Assembly (NCBI RefSeq): GCF_026151205.1
Contig: NC_087083.1
Coordinates: forward strand, 6,054,460-6,118,459
Length of the DNA: 64,000 bases
Direction: 5' to 3'
Source: Bolinopsis microptera
Lineage: Eukaryota > Ctenophora > Tentaculata > Lobata > Bolinopsidae
The notes under the pieces were generated by a model. It worked only from the letters and a program-made list of their open reading frames with translations. It was not told the DNA's origin and did no database searches. Of this stretch, positions 45,169 to 56,803 are shown piece by piece (the stretch's first letter is position 1; each line of letters starts with the position of its first letter). The position numbers were made by a program, and so were the translations under genes.

Positions 45169-46899
45169 GTCAGTTGGTGACAGGGAAGGTTCTGATCGAC
45201 AGCACTAAAGATAAGCAGATAGACAGTATTAGTTTACATGTGGTAGGAGAAGCTGCTGTTTACTGGGCAGAGTAAGTTAATTACTAATAATCAATTAATA
45301 ATTAAGTACTAATTGATTGTGGTATGTGGTAGAAGAACATGGGTAGATTATATTTTTCGTGAAATTTCCCTTTTCCTTTCCGCAGAATTATAGATCCTAA
45401 AAATTACACTCAATATTATGACAAGTTTGACAAGAAACGATTTTGAAATTCAATTTTGAAACTCTGTGTGACCTCATTCAACCTTTCAATATACTCAATT
45501 ACCACCATTTTACCTTTCCAGGAACGAAGGTAAAAGAGAAGGCAAGAAAACAATCCACTATCAAAACAGAGAACCCTACTTCAACCAGAATTTCCTTCTC
45601 CTAGGCTACAGTAAAGGATTTACCATAAAGTCCGGATCACACGTCTTCCCTTTCAAATTCCAACTCCCACAAAACCTCCCCTCCACATTTGAGGGGGAGT
45701 ACGGTAGCATCAAATACAAACTAAGATGCTCAATTCAGCGGTCCTCCAAGAAGAAGTTCCCGGACACCACACTAGATATAAACGTGATATCACTGTTCAA
45801 CCTCAACATCGTCACCTCCGCAAGCAATCCGCTCTTTGTGAGCAGACTGTTACAAATCCCGGGGAATGATCAGGAGCATCTCAGACAAGGAACGGTTAGT
45901 GTTTGTTTAACGACCCTCAAATCAGGGTTTGTCCCTGGGGAAACAATCTTGGTCAGTGCGGAGATCAGAAACTGTTCCCCCAGAGTTATCAAGAAAGTAG
46001 GACTACAGCTGGTCTCGGTGGAGACCTACAAAAGTAAACTGAGGTCCACTACTTGCAGAAAGGTGCTGAGTATTACGCGATATGAGAACTGTAAAGTGTA
46101 CCCCGGGCATTTCTTAGCCTGGAACGATGTATGTCTTGTGGTTCCTCAGAGGTTACCACCATCAGGGCTACCTTGCTGTTCTATCATAAAAATCAAATAC
46201 ATCCTCGAGGTGACGTTTAAACCATCAGGGAATATTCCAGCAATGAGCTCGTCATGTGACATCATCTTAGGAACTATTCCACTGAAACAGAAGTTTCCAG
46301 TTGTGAGGCGAACTAGAACATACGAGAAGTTATCCTCGTCTACAGAGGATGTTAGTGAGAATGTTGGGACGGATAACAAGTTCCGACCAAGGAGTAAATC
46401 TATAAGTTGCAGAAGTGAGCCCACTGCGGTGCGAGACGTTGAGCAAGCTAAAAAACCTCTCATCAGACTCAAGTTTGGTTCAGAACCCCATGTTGCTAGA
46501 ACGCCACGAATGAAGAAGATCATATCTGGTTCTGAAAATGATCTCAACCATCGTACCATGATGAGACCTCAAACCAACAGGAACCCTCCCCAGCGACCTT
46601 CTAGAACATCCAGCCACCAACACCTCTCCCAACCCTCTGTAGAACTATCTGAGCCCAGAAACTACGTGTCTGAACCCAAAAACCACGTCTTCAGGTCCGC
46701 AAAAGAAGGCAGCAACTCCAGCAGTACTTCTGATGGAGTCTATGATTGCTACACTAGGAGGAGGAGTAAAGGAGGAGGAGATAACCCGGGGTACGTTACT
46801 ATAGTGGAGAGGGAAGAGGAGAGTGATAATATGTTGCGGGTTTTAGAGTCAGGAGCTTGGGATGAGGAGACTTTTAGTAAACTACTAATGTCTTCGTAG
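45169..46899 (+). CDS. Alpha-arrestin (arrestin domain-containing protein), first exon missing
   Basis: Exons 45169-45271 and 45522-46899 join at phase 2 and give about 492 residues. The start shows arrestin-N wording (QLVTGKVLID, then VVGEAAVYWAE), continuing to GSHVFPFKFQLP, NLPSTFEGEYG and SIKYKLRC. The arrestin-C half follows (GFVPGETILVSAEI, KVGLQLVSVE, GLPCCSIIKIKYILEV). The C-terminal 150 residues are basic and Ser/Pro-rich, with no PPxY motif that I can find, although many alpha-arrestins use PPxY to recruit NEDD4-type ligases. The family acts as cytoplasmic trafficking adaptors. The incoming phase of 45169 requires an upstream exon with the initiator Met; it was not identified. The stop at 46897-46899 lies in a tandemly repeated segment. 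Confidence 0.9.
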
Positions 46900-47015
46900 A
46901 TGAGGGTTTTAGTAAACTACTCATGTCTTCTTAGTTGAGGGTTTTAGTAAACTACTCATGTCTTCTTACTCTTAGTTGAGGGTTTTAGTTATAAACTACT
47001 AATGTCTTCTTAGAG
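46870..47015 (+). repeat. Tandem repeat of the arrestin stop-codon region
   Basis: The last coding bases, TTTTAGTAAACTACTAATG then TCTTCGTAG, recur three more times directly downstream as GGGTTTTAGTAAACTACTC plus ATGTCTTCTTAG-type units of about 37 bases, with small insertions in the third and fourth. Confidence 0.85.
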
Positions 47016-47525
47016 TTAGTGGATGGTTTCAGAGTCAGGATCTTGGTGAATCCACTTATTGACTGACTTTATGTTTTATAGTGTATCCTCAGACACTGGC
47101 ATAATTTCACAGTTAATCACTTCATGTAATTATAGTGTGTGTGTGAGGCCTCCTTTTAATTCCTTGTGCATGATCTATTTTTCCGTGATCTATTTCTTTG
47201 GTTGTATCGGAACAGTTTCATTCACGTTGACTACTTTTTCACAGTTTATTATTTAGCTTTCGAGCAGTATACTATTTTGTTTTCTATATTTTTTCAGACT
47301 TTTGCTTAAGTCTATTTATACATTACTTTATCATATTTTATTGAACTAAGGTGTAGTATTTTAGTAGGACCTAACATTGAATTTTAGTTCCTACCTCAGT
47401 TGTAACTGATGATATTATGGTTTTGTATCATGATTGAAACATTTGTCTGACTCAACCGGTCGTTTCAATTTGTATCTAGCTCTCGGCTTGCCGATTGAGC
47501 ACTGTCAGCAGACGACGCCACCCAC

Positions 47526-47563
<38 letters not shown>

Positions 47564-49720
47564 TATGTGCATGATGATGGGATTCACTTGCTCGCTATAA
47601 AGTTGTAATTGTACGTGCAGTGGCGTTAATGTTACACTACTGTGTACGTTTCACTGCGTCTTAATATCATACTCAAAACAGTATTATTCAGTTTTAAGAC
47701 TCATAAACAGGTAACCGCTTTATCAGTTTTATGTACTGTTTCGTGAGATATGCTTCAATTAATTTCAAACAAGTTTCATCAGTGGTTTTTTCGTTTTAAA
47801 TAGACTGTTTCAGTCTGACTACAAATACTGAGATATTTATGCTAATTGAGAATGAGTTACGGTAGTAATATCAAAACTGTGGTATCTTGGTTCAGGAAAC
47901 TAGCTAATATTTGAGAGCCAGAGTGTCCCAAAATGTACTTTGTTAGTTGCATTCCATTTAGAATCCTTTACTGGAAAATTAAAACTGAATTATAAATCGA
48001 AGATCATGATAAACATATTGATGTTTATCAACAGATTATAAACAGATTATAAACAGATTATAAACAGATTATAAACAGATTAATAAACAGATTATGTTTC
48101 TAAACATATTATCACGATCCTTATTATGTTGCTTTGAAGTCTACCCCATTCCATCTTAATTTGCCTGAGTTAACTCATTTTTCCAATATCCCCTACTCGA
48201 TTGTGTATACTTGAAATTAGATTTTACCCATTTAATGACTTAATGAAATCAAGAAACACTGGAACACTGTCTGTTCTGATTCCTGGTTTTGTTTTCTGTG
48301 TTACCCATCTGTACAGCAATCATTTGCAAAGATATTTCTCTGTTATTGTCATTTCTTTAACACCGGCGTTGATACTTGATCACTTGAACCACGGTACTTG
48401 TTAATAGGAGTGCTAAGTAAAAAGTAGATCGCTTAGATAGGGCAACATTTTTAACATGTTTGTTTAGTAACTCAATCTCATAGTCAAGCGATAATATTTA
48501 CTTCCGTGAAATTTAGACACCCACCAGTGAGAGTAATACCCACTAATTGGCTAATAAAGTTTGGGTTAGCATACCATGACTCTCTCTACTCTCCTCTGAC
48601 TATTACATTGTTTACATTTGCATTGCCACGTTCAGTCTCTGTTCTTCTGTTCAAGCAATCATGACGCATTCGTTTTACCTGGTAATACTGATCACTGGTA
48701 ACACGACATCTGTCCGACAGCGACATCTGTCCGACAGCACTGTTTCTTGTGTTTGAAGTGATATCTCAAATTTGGCGCAAAGAAATTCACCCAAACTTGC
48801 ACAAATTATTTTCCTTAAAGCTATCTTACTATCTAGAAAGTTTCAAGAAAATCGTATTGTTGGATCTCCAGATATATGCCATGGAACCACTGCAAACCAA
48901 CGAATTGGAGATATGTTTTGTGTTTAAGGTGATATCTCAAATTTGGCACATAGAAACACAGATTATCCGTCCTATAACCAGTGGTACTTTATGGAAAGTT
49001 TCAAGAAAATCGTACGGTAGGATCCGACATAAACTATTGTCCGAATAACCTATTTTCTGAGTCGGACAGATGTCGCTGTCATGTCGGACAGATGTCGCTG
49101 TCATGTCGCTGTCATGTCGGACAGATGTTGCTGTCATGTCGGACAGATGTCGCCCAATCATGATCACTAATTAGTTTTCTCTAAAGGGTTTGCCTTATGT
49201 AAAGACGTTGGTGCAAGAGATCACCTACTTCAAGGTGGTAGCTAATATTTATACTTTAAGCTACTATTAGAATTTAAACATTTCGTCTATCTACATTGTA
49301 ATATAGATCTAATTTTTTTTGTTTGTTTGTTTGTTTTTTTTAACTCTATGACAGAGGGATGTAGCCAAAATGTTGACACAATATAATGTATTTTGTCTTA
49401 AAGTGACTGGAAACTCTCACTTAGTCCTTAATAACAAATATGTTATTCATATGTAGGAAATTACTAATGAAAGCCAATTTAAACTAAAACAGAATAATAA
49501 TGAAGTTTGGTACCCAATTAATACTCTTATTAAATAGGCATACACTGACTGACCTGCATACTTTATTAAATGCTGCTTAAATAGATTCTCGAAGCTTATA
49601 TAGTTAATATATAATATAGTGTCAACTCTTAACTTTTTTAAATACACTACTCGACTTTTAACATGTATAATATAATTCCACTTTCTCTAGGACAACAGCA
49701 ATTTATTGCTAAAGAAAGCA
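46900..49720. other. Intergenic stretch with microsatellites and a foldback repeat
   Basis: Contains an (AT)n run near 47528-47560, a GATTATAAACA tandem at about 48028-48090, the inverted-repeat element at 48702-49153, and T/TTTG-rich sequence near 49310-49345. No gene was recognised. CTTTCTCTAG at 49681-49690 looks like a splice acceptor, so the downstream sulfotransferase may have a 5' untranslated exon here. Confidence 0.5.
48702..49153. mobile_element. Small foldback element with GACATCTGTCCGACAG ends
   Basis: The left end has two CGACATCTGTCCGACAG copies. The right end has four GTCGGACAGATGTCGCTG-type copies in inverse orientation. Between them are two roughly 110-base direct repeats (about 48745-48867 and 48915-49022), sharing GTGATATCTCAAATTTGGC and AAAGTTTCAAGAAAATCGTA. 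There is no coding capacity. The multi-copy ends plus an internal duplication resemble foldback transposons. Confidence 0.65.
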
Positions 49721-50743
49721 ATGGCCACGACAACCTTCAAAGGAAAAAGTTTCAAAAAGATCGCTGTTTGGATAATTGTGTTTTCAGGACTTATAGCAGT
49801 GTTCTTCTTCAAAATAAACGTCGATATGGATATTCCCCAGACACACCACCAGGACACTCTTCCTGATCCTCCCACACAGAACTGGATTCAAAACCAGTTT
49901 AACGTGGCTATTGCAATGTTAGGGAAGAGTCCATACAGACCACCAACAAATTGGACATGCAAGATCCCACGACACACATACTACTTTCCTAACGTAAAGA
50001 CAATATTCACAGGAGTACCCAAATGTGGGTGCTCTAATTGGATTGAATTTCTTCTAAGAGCTGAAGGGGCTATGGATGTAACTTTAGATCCAAGTGAAGT
50101 GGATGCAGTTCACTCGATTTACTCGAACCCATTCCGTTTTGGGATAAATGCAGGCGTAAACGAGCAAGCTAGTTTGGCATATGCTCAAGGTGGTATTTTC
50201 AGTTTTACAGTGGTCCGTAACCCCTGGACTAGATTGGTATCAGCCTACAGAGATAAATATACAACTGAGGATCGTGTCGATGCTAAGTTCTACGACAAGA
50301 TGCACCTGGTAGCGAGGGAGATGAACTGGAGGGATCACAATGGGAGGCCGGATACTACAGATCATCCATATCCTTCTTTTGATCAATTTACAAGGTGGTT
50401 ATTGGAGCATTTAAATGAAGTTGGCAGTCATTTCATACCCCAATGGTTGATATTGTGTATCCCTGAAGCTAAATACGACTTCATTGTACCTCTAGAATAC
50501 AGTTATCTGCTCAGTCTTGATATTGAACGGCGCCTCAATACTTCTATGAAATTATATGAATCTTATGACCATTCAAGTGATCCCAGAAAGCAATCCTCAG
50601 CTTTGCTTGCCAAGAAATGGTTATCTCAGCTAGACCCAGAACTGACTGAGAAGCTTTACTACACATATAAAGAGGACTTTGCGTTGATGAATTACAGTAA
50701 TTTTACTCACCCAGATTTTCCTTTACCGATCATTCAGCACTAA
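49721..50743 (+). CDS. Carbohydrate sulfotransferase (Sulfotransfer_2 / HNK1ST-like), Golgi type II membrane protein
   Basis: 340 residues from ATG 49721 in one exon. The N-terminus is short and basic, followed by one hydrophobic segment (IAVWIIVFSGLIAVFFF), typical of a Golgi type II signal anchor. Both PAPS-binding motifs are visible: the 5'-phosphosulfate loop in TGVPKCGCSNWIEF (about 95-108) and the 3'-phosphate motif in FTVVRNPWTRLVSAYRDK (about 161-178). The length fits the CHST8-14/HNK1ST family, which sulfates N-acetylgalactosamine, chondroitin/dermatan or glucuronyl ends. The acceptor sugar cannot be read from sequence. The upstream in-frame TTG codons are not needed. An AATAAA lies at 50870-50875. 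Confidence 0.92.
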   Translation: MATTTFKGKSFKKIAVWIIVFSGLIAVFFFKINVDMDIPQTHHQDTLPDPPTQNWIQNQFNVAIAMLGKSPYRPPTNWTCKIPRHTYYFPNVKTIFTGVPKCGCSNWIEFLLRAEGAMDVTLDPSEVDAVHSIYSNPFRFGINAGVNEQASLAYAQGGIFSFTVVRNPWTRLVSAYRDKYTTEDRVDAKFYDKMHLVAREMNWRDHNGRPDTTDHPYPSFDQFTRWLLEHLNEVGSHFIPQWLILCIPEAKYDFIVPLEYSYLLSLDIERRLNTSMKLYESYDHSSDPRKQSSALLAKKWLSQLDPELTEKLYYTYKEDFALMNYSNFTHPDFPLPIIQH

Positions 50744-51162
50744 AAGACCTACAAACGTATTAAAAGATTTTTTGTTGATGTTTCAAAAAAAACTTTGAGA
50801 TTTTTTGAAACATTTTAATTAACACCGATAACATCTGTTTTCAATTTGAAGACAAACGATATAAACAAAAATAAATTACAGCGTTTCAACGTAATCATAT
50901 AAATTTGGTCCATTTCACATAACATAATTGCTTTATTTTGTCTCAGTCTCTCTCGCATGTTAAATTTGTGGTAACCGCTATAAATACAGCAAAACCAATT
51001 TTTGTTGCGGGGTTCAAATTGGAAGAGTTGGACGTCATACTTGCAGCAATATCAATTGAAGGTAGTGGAATTATGGACTCAATCAGGCTGTAAAAGGATC
51101 TAGAATGCTTTAGAAGTGTACTGATTTCATTAGCATTAATTTTACTTCTCCATGTTTCTCAT
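50744..51162. other. Convergent 3' intergenic spacer
   Basis: A spacer between the sulfotransferase (+) and the PAN/ricin/CCP gene (-), AT-rich and non-coding. It holds the AATAAA at 50870-50875. Confidence 0.6.
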
Positions 51163-52428
51163 CTATAATTCAACATTAGGCGACTCCACAACGGCTGTTC
51201 TCTCCTTTCTGAAGCCCAACATAGTTAGAACCAAAACATAAATTGCAATAGAGCCTCCCACTAAACTTATAACTGCGACTACACCCGACGAGATTCCTTG
51301 CTGTGGTTCCGTGTCAGTACCTCCTCCTTTATCATTACCTCCTTTCTTAACTCTCAAACAAGGCTCCGGTTTAGCGTCTTCAGAACAGACTACTTGCTGT
51401 ACCAGGGAGAAGTTTAGCGCTTCCACTCCGTACCCTTTATCACACTCAACAGTCACTGCGTGTCCGGGTAGAAACAAAGGTAGATTCGCTTCATTCTTTG
51501 GACCTCCGTGTGGGATGCTAAATTGTGGGATGGGACAGAAGTGTAGCTTTGTGTAGTTGTCAGGATTTTGGAAGAGGATTCCCTGGAGGAGCTCATAATC
51601 CCCCCTGGTGTTCTCAGTACTCAGAATAATGTCCCCTTCTTTTTCCAACTCTATCAATCCGTGAGAATGGATGAAAAATGAGTCCTTCACGCTGGCGTCG
51701 ATATAAGGCGTTAAATATAAAGTTTGATTATCGTTCCCCTCGTCACATTCATTCAGCACGGCAGTAGCTCTTCTGTCTTGAAACTCCACATCCAGGCAGT
51801 GGGTTAGAATGTTTGCCGGGGAGAATATGTAAAGGTATTTCCTGCTGGTACCCGTAATAAACCACTTCTCAGCGCCATAGCAGTTTTTCCAAGATAACTT
51901 GATTGAAGTTTGGTTACTATCAGTTAGTTTTTGGGTGGCTACTAGACAAGTATTATCTAGCATGATTCCCTGCATGATAAGGACACCTCCCTTTTCCAGG
52001 CTTGTCTCCACCGCCATCTCCGCGTTCATACCATTTGTTGTTTTCACACATGTTTTCTCTAAAGTGACGCTCTTTCCCTCGCTGGATTTCTCAATAATCA
52101 CTTGATACAATCGGTTCAACAAACTGCATGTAGAATTTGTGATGTCAAAAGAAATTGCTTTGCACAATTTAGAAATCTTACAATATCTCCAGCAATCGTA
52201 GCTGCCAGCTGTTTGAAAACTGGTGGCGCGCCCTTTTGGGGGAATAGGAATAATGAGACCTGTTTTGAAGCAAGCATCCTCGTGATCAGAGACAGGCAGG
52301 ATATTGCTGACAGCAGTTTGGGAAGAGCTATGAGAATTTGGAAGTGTTGGTTTGTCAGGAAGTCCATTGCACAAGCTCACTGCTACAATTATGTGGATCT
52401 GAACACTCAGTAAGCTCATGCCAAACAT
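51163..52428 (-). CDS. Type I membrane protein with PAN/apple-like, ricin-B-like and CCP/sushi-like domains
   Basis: 421 residues in one exon. Residues 1-22 are a signal peptide (LSVQIHIIVAVSLCNG). About 50-130 has a PAN/apple-like cysteine pattern (DACFKTG, YDCWRYCK, LCKAISFD, STCSLLN). About 155-245 resembles a ricin-B-type beta-trefoil (CLVATQ, LSWKNCYGAEKWF, HCLDVEF, ATAVLNECDEGNDNQTLYL), though fewer than three full Q-W repeats are clear. About 298-360 is a single CCP-like module (FCPIPQFSIPHGG, VTVECDKGYG, VVCSEDAKPEPC). A transmembrane helix (GVVAVISLVGGSIAIYVLVL) lies at about 378-400, followed by a 20-residue tail with no signalling motif. It is probably a glycan- or protein-binding surface receptor. 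Function is inference from domains, and the combination is unusual. Confidence 0.8.
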   Translation of the reverse strand: MFGMSLLSVQIHIIVAVSLCNGLPDKPTLPNSHSSSQTAVSNILPVSDHEDACFKTGLIIPIPPKGRATSFQTAGSYDCWRYCKISKLCKAISFDITNSTCSLLNRLYQVIIEKSSEGKSVTLEKTCVKTTNGMNAEMAVETSLEKGGVLIMQGIMLDNTCLVATQKLTDSNQTSIKLSWKNCYGAEKWFITGTSRKYLYIFSPANILTHCLDVEFQDRRATAVLNECDEGNDNQTLYLTPYIDASVKDSFFIHSHGLIELEKEGDIILSTENTRGDYELLQGILFQNPDNYTKLHFCPIPQFSIPHGGPKNEANLPLFLPGHAVTVECDKGYGVEALNFSLVQQVVCSEDAKPEPCLRVKKGGNDKGGGTDTEPQQGISSGVVAVISLVGGSIAIYVLVLTMLGFRKERTAVVESPNVEL

Positions 52429-52840
52429 GATATCGAGAATATCAAGAAAGTATTAACCTTCGAGCCGGTCTCTAAATTTCTGCAGAACAAAAAAATCACA
52501 AAATTTGCGTCTGATCCGATGCGACATTTCGAACCTGATGCAAATTGTAATATGAATATTCATACCGCATGCTCTGTGACTGTAGCTGAAAGGCTATAAA
52601 GAACGATCGAGTCCAGGGCAGTGATTTGTGGCGATCTAAAGCTATAACCAATCACTGCGAACCTGTTAATTTATTCTTTTAATTTGATATATCCATCTAT
52701 TTTTATTTTGAAGGACCAGCTTTTTGTACACTGGTACCATATACATTATATATAATGTATATATAATACTGGTTGTAGTCAAACAGCTATCATGCTATAT
52801 CAATATGCATGCTGAACACTCCGCAACTCTCGTGGAAAAC
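52429..52840. other. Upstream region of the PAN/ricin/CCP gene
   Basis: The 5' flank of the minus-strand gene. It has CCAAT-like (ACCAATCACTG) and ATATTATATATAATGTATATATAA sequences near 52740. No gene was seen. Confidence 0.45.
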
Positions 52841-55825
52841 AAGGCTATGTTAGACCTGGACAGTGAACACGTACTCCTCCACAAGGTTATGTTAGACCTG
52901 GACAGTGTGCACGTACTCCTCCACAAGGCTATGTTAGACCTGGACAGTGTACACGTACTCCTGCACAAGGCTATGTTAGACCTGGACAGTGAACACGTAC
53001 TCCCCCACAAGGCTATGTTAGACCTGGACAGTGTACACGTACTCCTGCACAAGGCTATGTTCGACCTGGACAGTGTACACGTACTCCTCCACAAGGTTAT
53101 GTTAGACCTGGACAGTGTACACGTACTCCTCCACAAGGCTATGTTAGACCTGGACAGTGTACACGTACTCCTCCACAAGGCTATGTTAGACCTGGACAGT
53201 GAACACGTACTCCTGCTGCACAAGGCTATGTTAGACCTGGACAGTGTACACGTACTCCTCCACAAGGTTATGTTAGACTTGGACAGTGTACACGTACTCC
53301 TCCACAAGGCTATGTTAGACCTGGACAGTGTACACGTACTCCTCCACAAGGCTATGTTAGACCTGGACAGTGAACACGTACTCCTGCTGCACAAGGCTAT
53401 GTTAGACCTGGACAGTGTGCACGTACTCCTCCACAAGGCTATGTTAGACCTGGACAGTGTACACGTACTCCTCCACAAGGCTATGTTAGACCTGGACAGT
53501 GTACACGTACTCCTCCACAAGGCTATGTTTGACCTGGACAGTGTACACGTACTCCTCCACAAGGCTATGTTAGACCTGGACAGTGTGCACGTACTCCTCC
53601 ACAAGGCTATGTTAGACCTGGACAGTGTACACGTACTCCTCCACAAGGCTATGTTAGACCTGGACAGTGTACACGTACTCCTCCACAAGGCTATGTTAGA
53701 CCTGGACAGTGTACACGTACTCCTGCTGCACAAGGCTATGTTAGACCTGGACAGTGTGCACGTACTCCTCCACAAGGATATGTTAGACCTGGACAGTGTA
53801 CACGTACTCCTCCACAAGGCTATGTTAGACCTGAACAGTGTACACGTACTCCTCCACAAGGCTATGTTAGACCTGGACAGTGTACACGTACTCCTCCACA
53901 AGGCTATGTTAGACCTGGACAGTGTACACGTACTCCTCCACAAGGCTATGTTAGACCTGGACAGTGTACACGTACTCCTCCAAAAGGCTATGTTAGACCT
54001 GGACAGTGTGCACGTACTCCTCCACAAGGCTATGTTAGACCTGGACAGTGTACACGTACTCCTCCACAAGGCTATGTTAGACCTGGACAGTGTACACGTA
54101 CTCCTCCACAAGGCTATGTTAGACCTGACAGTGTACACGTACTCCTCCACAAGGCTATGTTAGACCTGGACAGTGTACACGTACTCCTGCTGCACAAGGC
54201 TATGTTAGACCTGACAGTGTACACGTACTCTTCCACAAGGCTAAGTTTGACCTAGACAATGTACACGTACTCCTCCACAAGGCTATGTTAGACCTGGACA
54301 TTGCACACATACTCCTCCACAAGGCTATGTTAGACCTGGACAGTGTGCACGTACTCCTCCACAAGGCTATGTTAGACCTGGACAGTGTAAACTGTACACG
54401 TGCTCCTCCACAAGGTTATGTTAGACCTGGATAGTGTGCACGTACTCCTTCACAAGGCTATGTTAGACCTGGACAGTGTAAACTGTACACGTGCTCCTCC
54501 ACAAGGTTATGTTAGACCTGGAGAGTGTACACGTACTCCTCCACAAGGCTATGTTAGACCTGGACAGTGTACACGTACTCCTGCTGCACAAGGCTATGTT
54601 AGACCTGACAGTGTACACGTACTCCTCCACAAGGCTATGTTAGACCTGGACAGTGAACACGTACTCCTCCACAAGGCTATGTTAGACCTGGACAGTGTGC
54701 ACGTACTCCTCCACAAGGCTAAGTTTGACCTAGACAATGTACACGTACTCCTCCACAAGGCTATGTTAGACCTGGACATTACACACATACTCCTCCACAA
54801 GGCTATGTTAGACCTGGACAGTGTGCACGTACTCCTCCACAAGGCTATGTTAGACCTGGACAGTATGCACGTACTCCTCCACAAGGCTATGTTTGACCTG
54901 GACAGTGTAAACTGTACACGTGCTCCTCCACAAGGTTATGTTAGACCTGGACAGTGTGCACGTACTCCTCCACAAGGCTATGTTAGACCTGGACAGTGTA
55001 AACTGTACACGTGCTCCTCCACAAGGCTAAGTTAGACCTAGAAAATGTACACGTACTCCTCCACAAGGCTTTGTTAGACCTGGACATTGTACACGTACCC
55101 CTCCACAAGGCTATGTTAGACCTGGACAATCTACACGTACTCCTCCACAAGGCTATGTTAGACCTGGACAGTGTACACGTACTCCTCCACAAGGCTATGT
55201 TAGACCTGGACAGTGTACACGTACTCCTCCACAAGGCTATGTTAGACCTGGACAGTGTACACGTACTCCTCCACAAGGCTATGTTAGACCTGGACAGTGT
55301 ACACGTACTCCTCCACAAGGCTATGTTAGACCTGGACAGTGTACACGTACTCCTCCACAAGGCTATGTTAGACCTGGACAGTGTACACGTACTCCTCCAC
55401 AAGGTTATGTTAGACCTGGACAGTGTACACGTACTCCTCCACAAGGCTATGTTAGACCTGGACAGTGTACACGTACTCCTCCACAAGGATATGTTAGACC
55501 TGGACAGTGAACACGTACTCCTCCACAAGGCTATGTTAGACCTGGACAGTGTACACGTACTCCTCCACAAGGCTATGTTAGACCTGGACAGTGTACACGT
55601 ACTCCTCCACAAGGATATGTTAGACCTGGACAGTGTGCACGTACTCCTCCACAAGGATATGTTAGACCTGGACAGTGTGCACGTACTCCTCCACAAGGAT
55701 ATGTTAGACCTGGACAGTGTGCACGTACTCCTCCACAAGGCTATGTTAGACCTGGACAGTGTGCACGTACTCCTCCACAAGGCTATGTTAGACCTGGACA
55801 ATGTACACGTACTCCTCCACACCAA
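52841..55825. repeat. 42-bp minisatellite, about 70 copies
   Basis: The tandem unit reads GGCTATGTTAGACCTGGACA then GTGTACACGTACTCCTCCACAA. Variants: a 3-base insertion (CTCCTGCTGCACAAGG), a longer form with GTAAACTGTACACG, GTGAACAC and GTGTGCAC substitutions, and single-base deletions (CCTGACAGTG near 54126, 54212 and 54606). Because 42 is a multiple of 3, several frames on both strands stay open for hundreds of codons, for example MLDLDSVHVLLHKA on + and WRSTCTLSRSNIAL on -. Indels break every frame at least once, so I regard it as non-coding satellite. Confidence 0.9.
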
Positions 55826-56354
55826 AATATTTGCTCTAACTGCAGAACCCTTTCGCGCTTGCAGTAGCAAACCAGCAACTTGGTCAAATGCAATTGTGAA
55901 CGTTACATTATTTTCGTTTACTCTAAATGTATCTAGTAGTTAGAAAGTTAGAATGTTCGTTTCAGACGCACGAAACTCAGCTCGAACTTTACCACTGCCC
56001 AGGTAAACCATTCAGTGTACATTTATTTGATTATGCTCTACCCAGGGCGCCCAGCAGAACAGTCCAAGTCTCACCTTCAATTTACACCATCATGTGCAAA
56101 AATCTGACCACCCTCAAGACAATATAAAGATAAAATGAGATACAATAAAATATTAACACAAAGACGGCACTAGTACCTTAAATCAGTTAAACCACTGTGT
56201 TAAAAGGAACAGAACCGTGACGTGTTCATCTTCACCGCGACAGATGTGGATCTTAACCAGATTTTCCGACTGACTGGCTTCGGTAGAATGTTCTATACAA
56301 TAAAAAACCTCGAAAACGACACAAAAGAAGTCACCCATCCGTTTATTCCCCGAC
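55826..56354. other. Upstream flank of the cysteine protease gene
   Basis: Between the minisatellite and the TATA box. No coding feature was recognised; the short open frame at 55927-56127 looks like chance. Confidence 0.5.
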
Positions 56355-56362
56355 TATATAAA
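56355..56362 (+). promoter_or_regulatory. TATA box of the cysteine protease gene
   Basis: TATATAAA lies 49 bases before the ATG at 56411. With initiation about 25-30 bases downstream, the 5' leader would be roughly 20 bases and unspliced. This is the clearest core promoter in the window. Confidence 0.65.
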
Positions 56363-56410
56363 CCAGTTGCCTGAAGAACAAGAGCAATCTAGTTTGAGAA
56401 GACACTCGCG

Positions 56411-56754
56411 ATGAAAGTCATATTTATCATATTACTATTAGCAATCTCACTCTCAGCAGCCTACGCTGCAAAAGACGACCAGGTCAGCCTGGCTGTAAAA
56501 GACCCTAAAGCTATGCTACGTCTGTTCGGGGACTTCCAGAAGACGTACAGCCGACACTACTCACGCTCGCAGAGGAGACTGAGGCTGCAGAACTTCAATA
56601 GTTTTGTGAAGAACGCTGACGAGTTGAATCGGATGGATAAGGATGTTCAGTATGGTATTACGTTCTTTGCAGACCTCACGGCTGCAGAAGCAAACAGACT
56701 ACGGGGCATCAACCAAACTGCCCTATTCCAAGACACAGAAGAATCAACAACCTC

Positions 56755-56803
<49 letters not shown>

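Noticed and set aside
52724-54163. A 479-codon open frame of 14-residue repeats on the plus strand, with a 451-codon frame on the minus strand
   Set aside because: Both come from the same 42-bp satellite. Single-base deletions and 3- or 9-base insertions occur freely, so neither frame looks selected.
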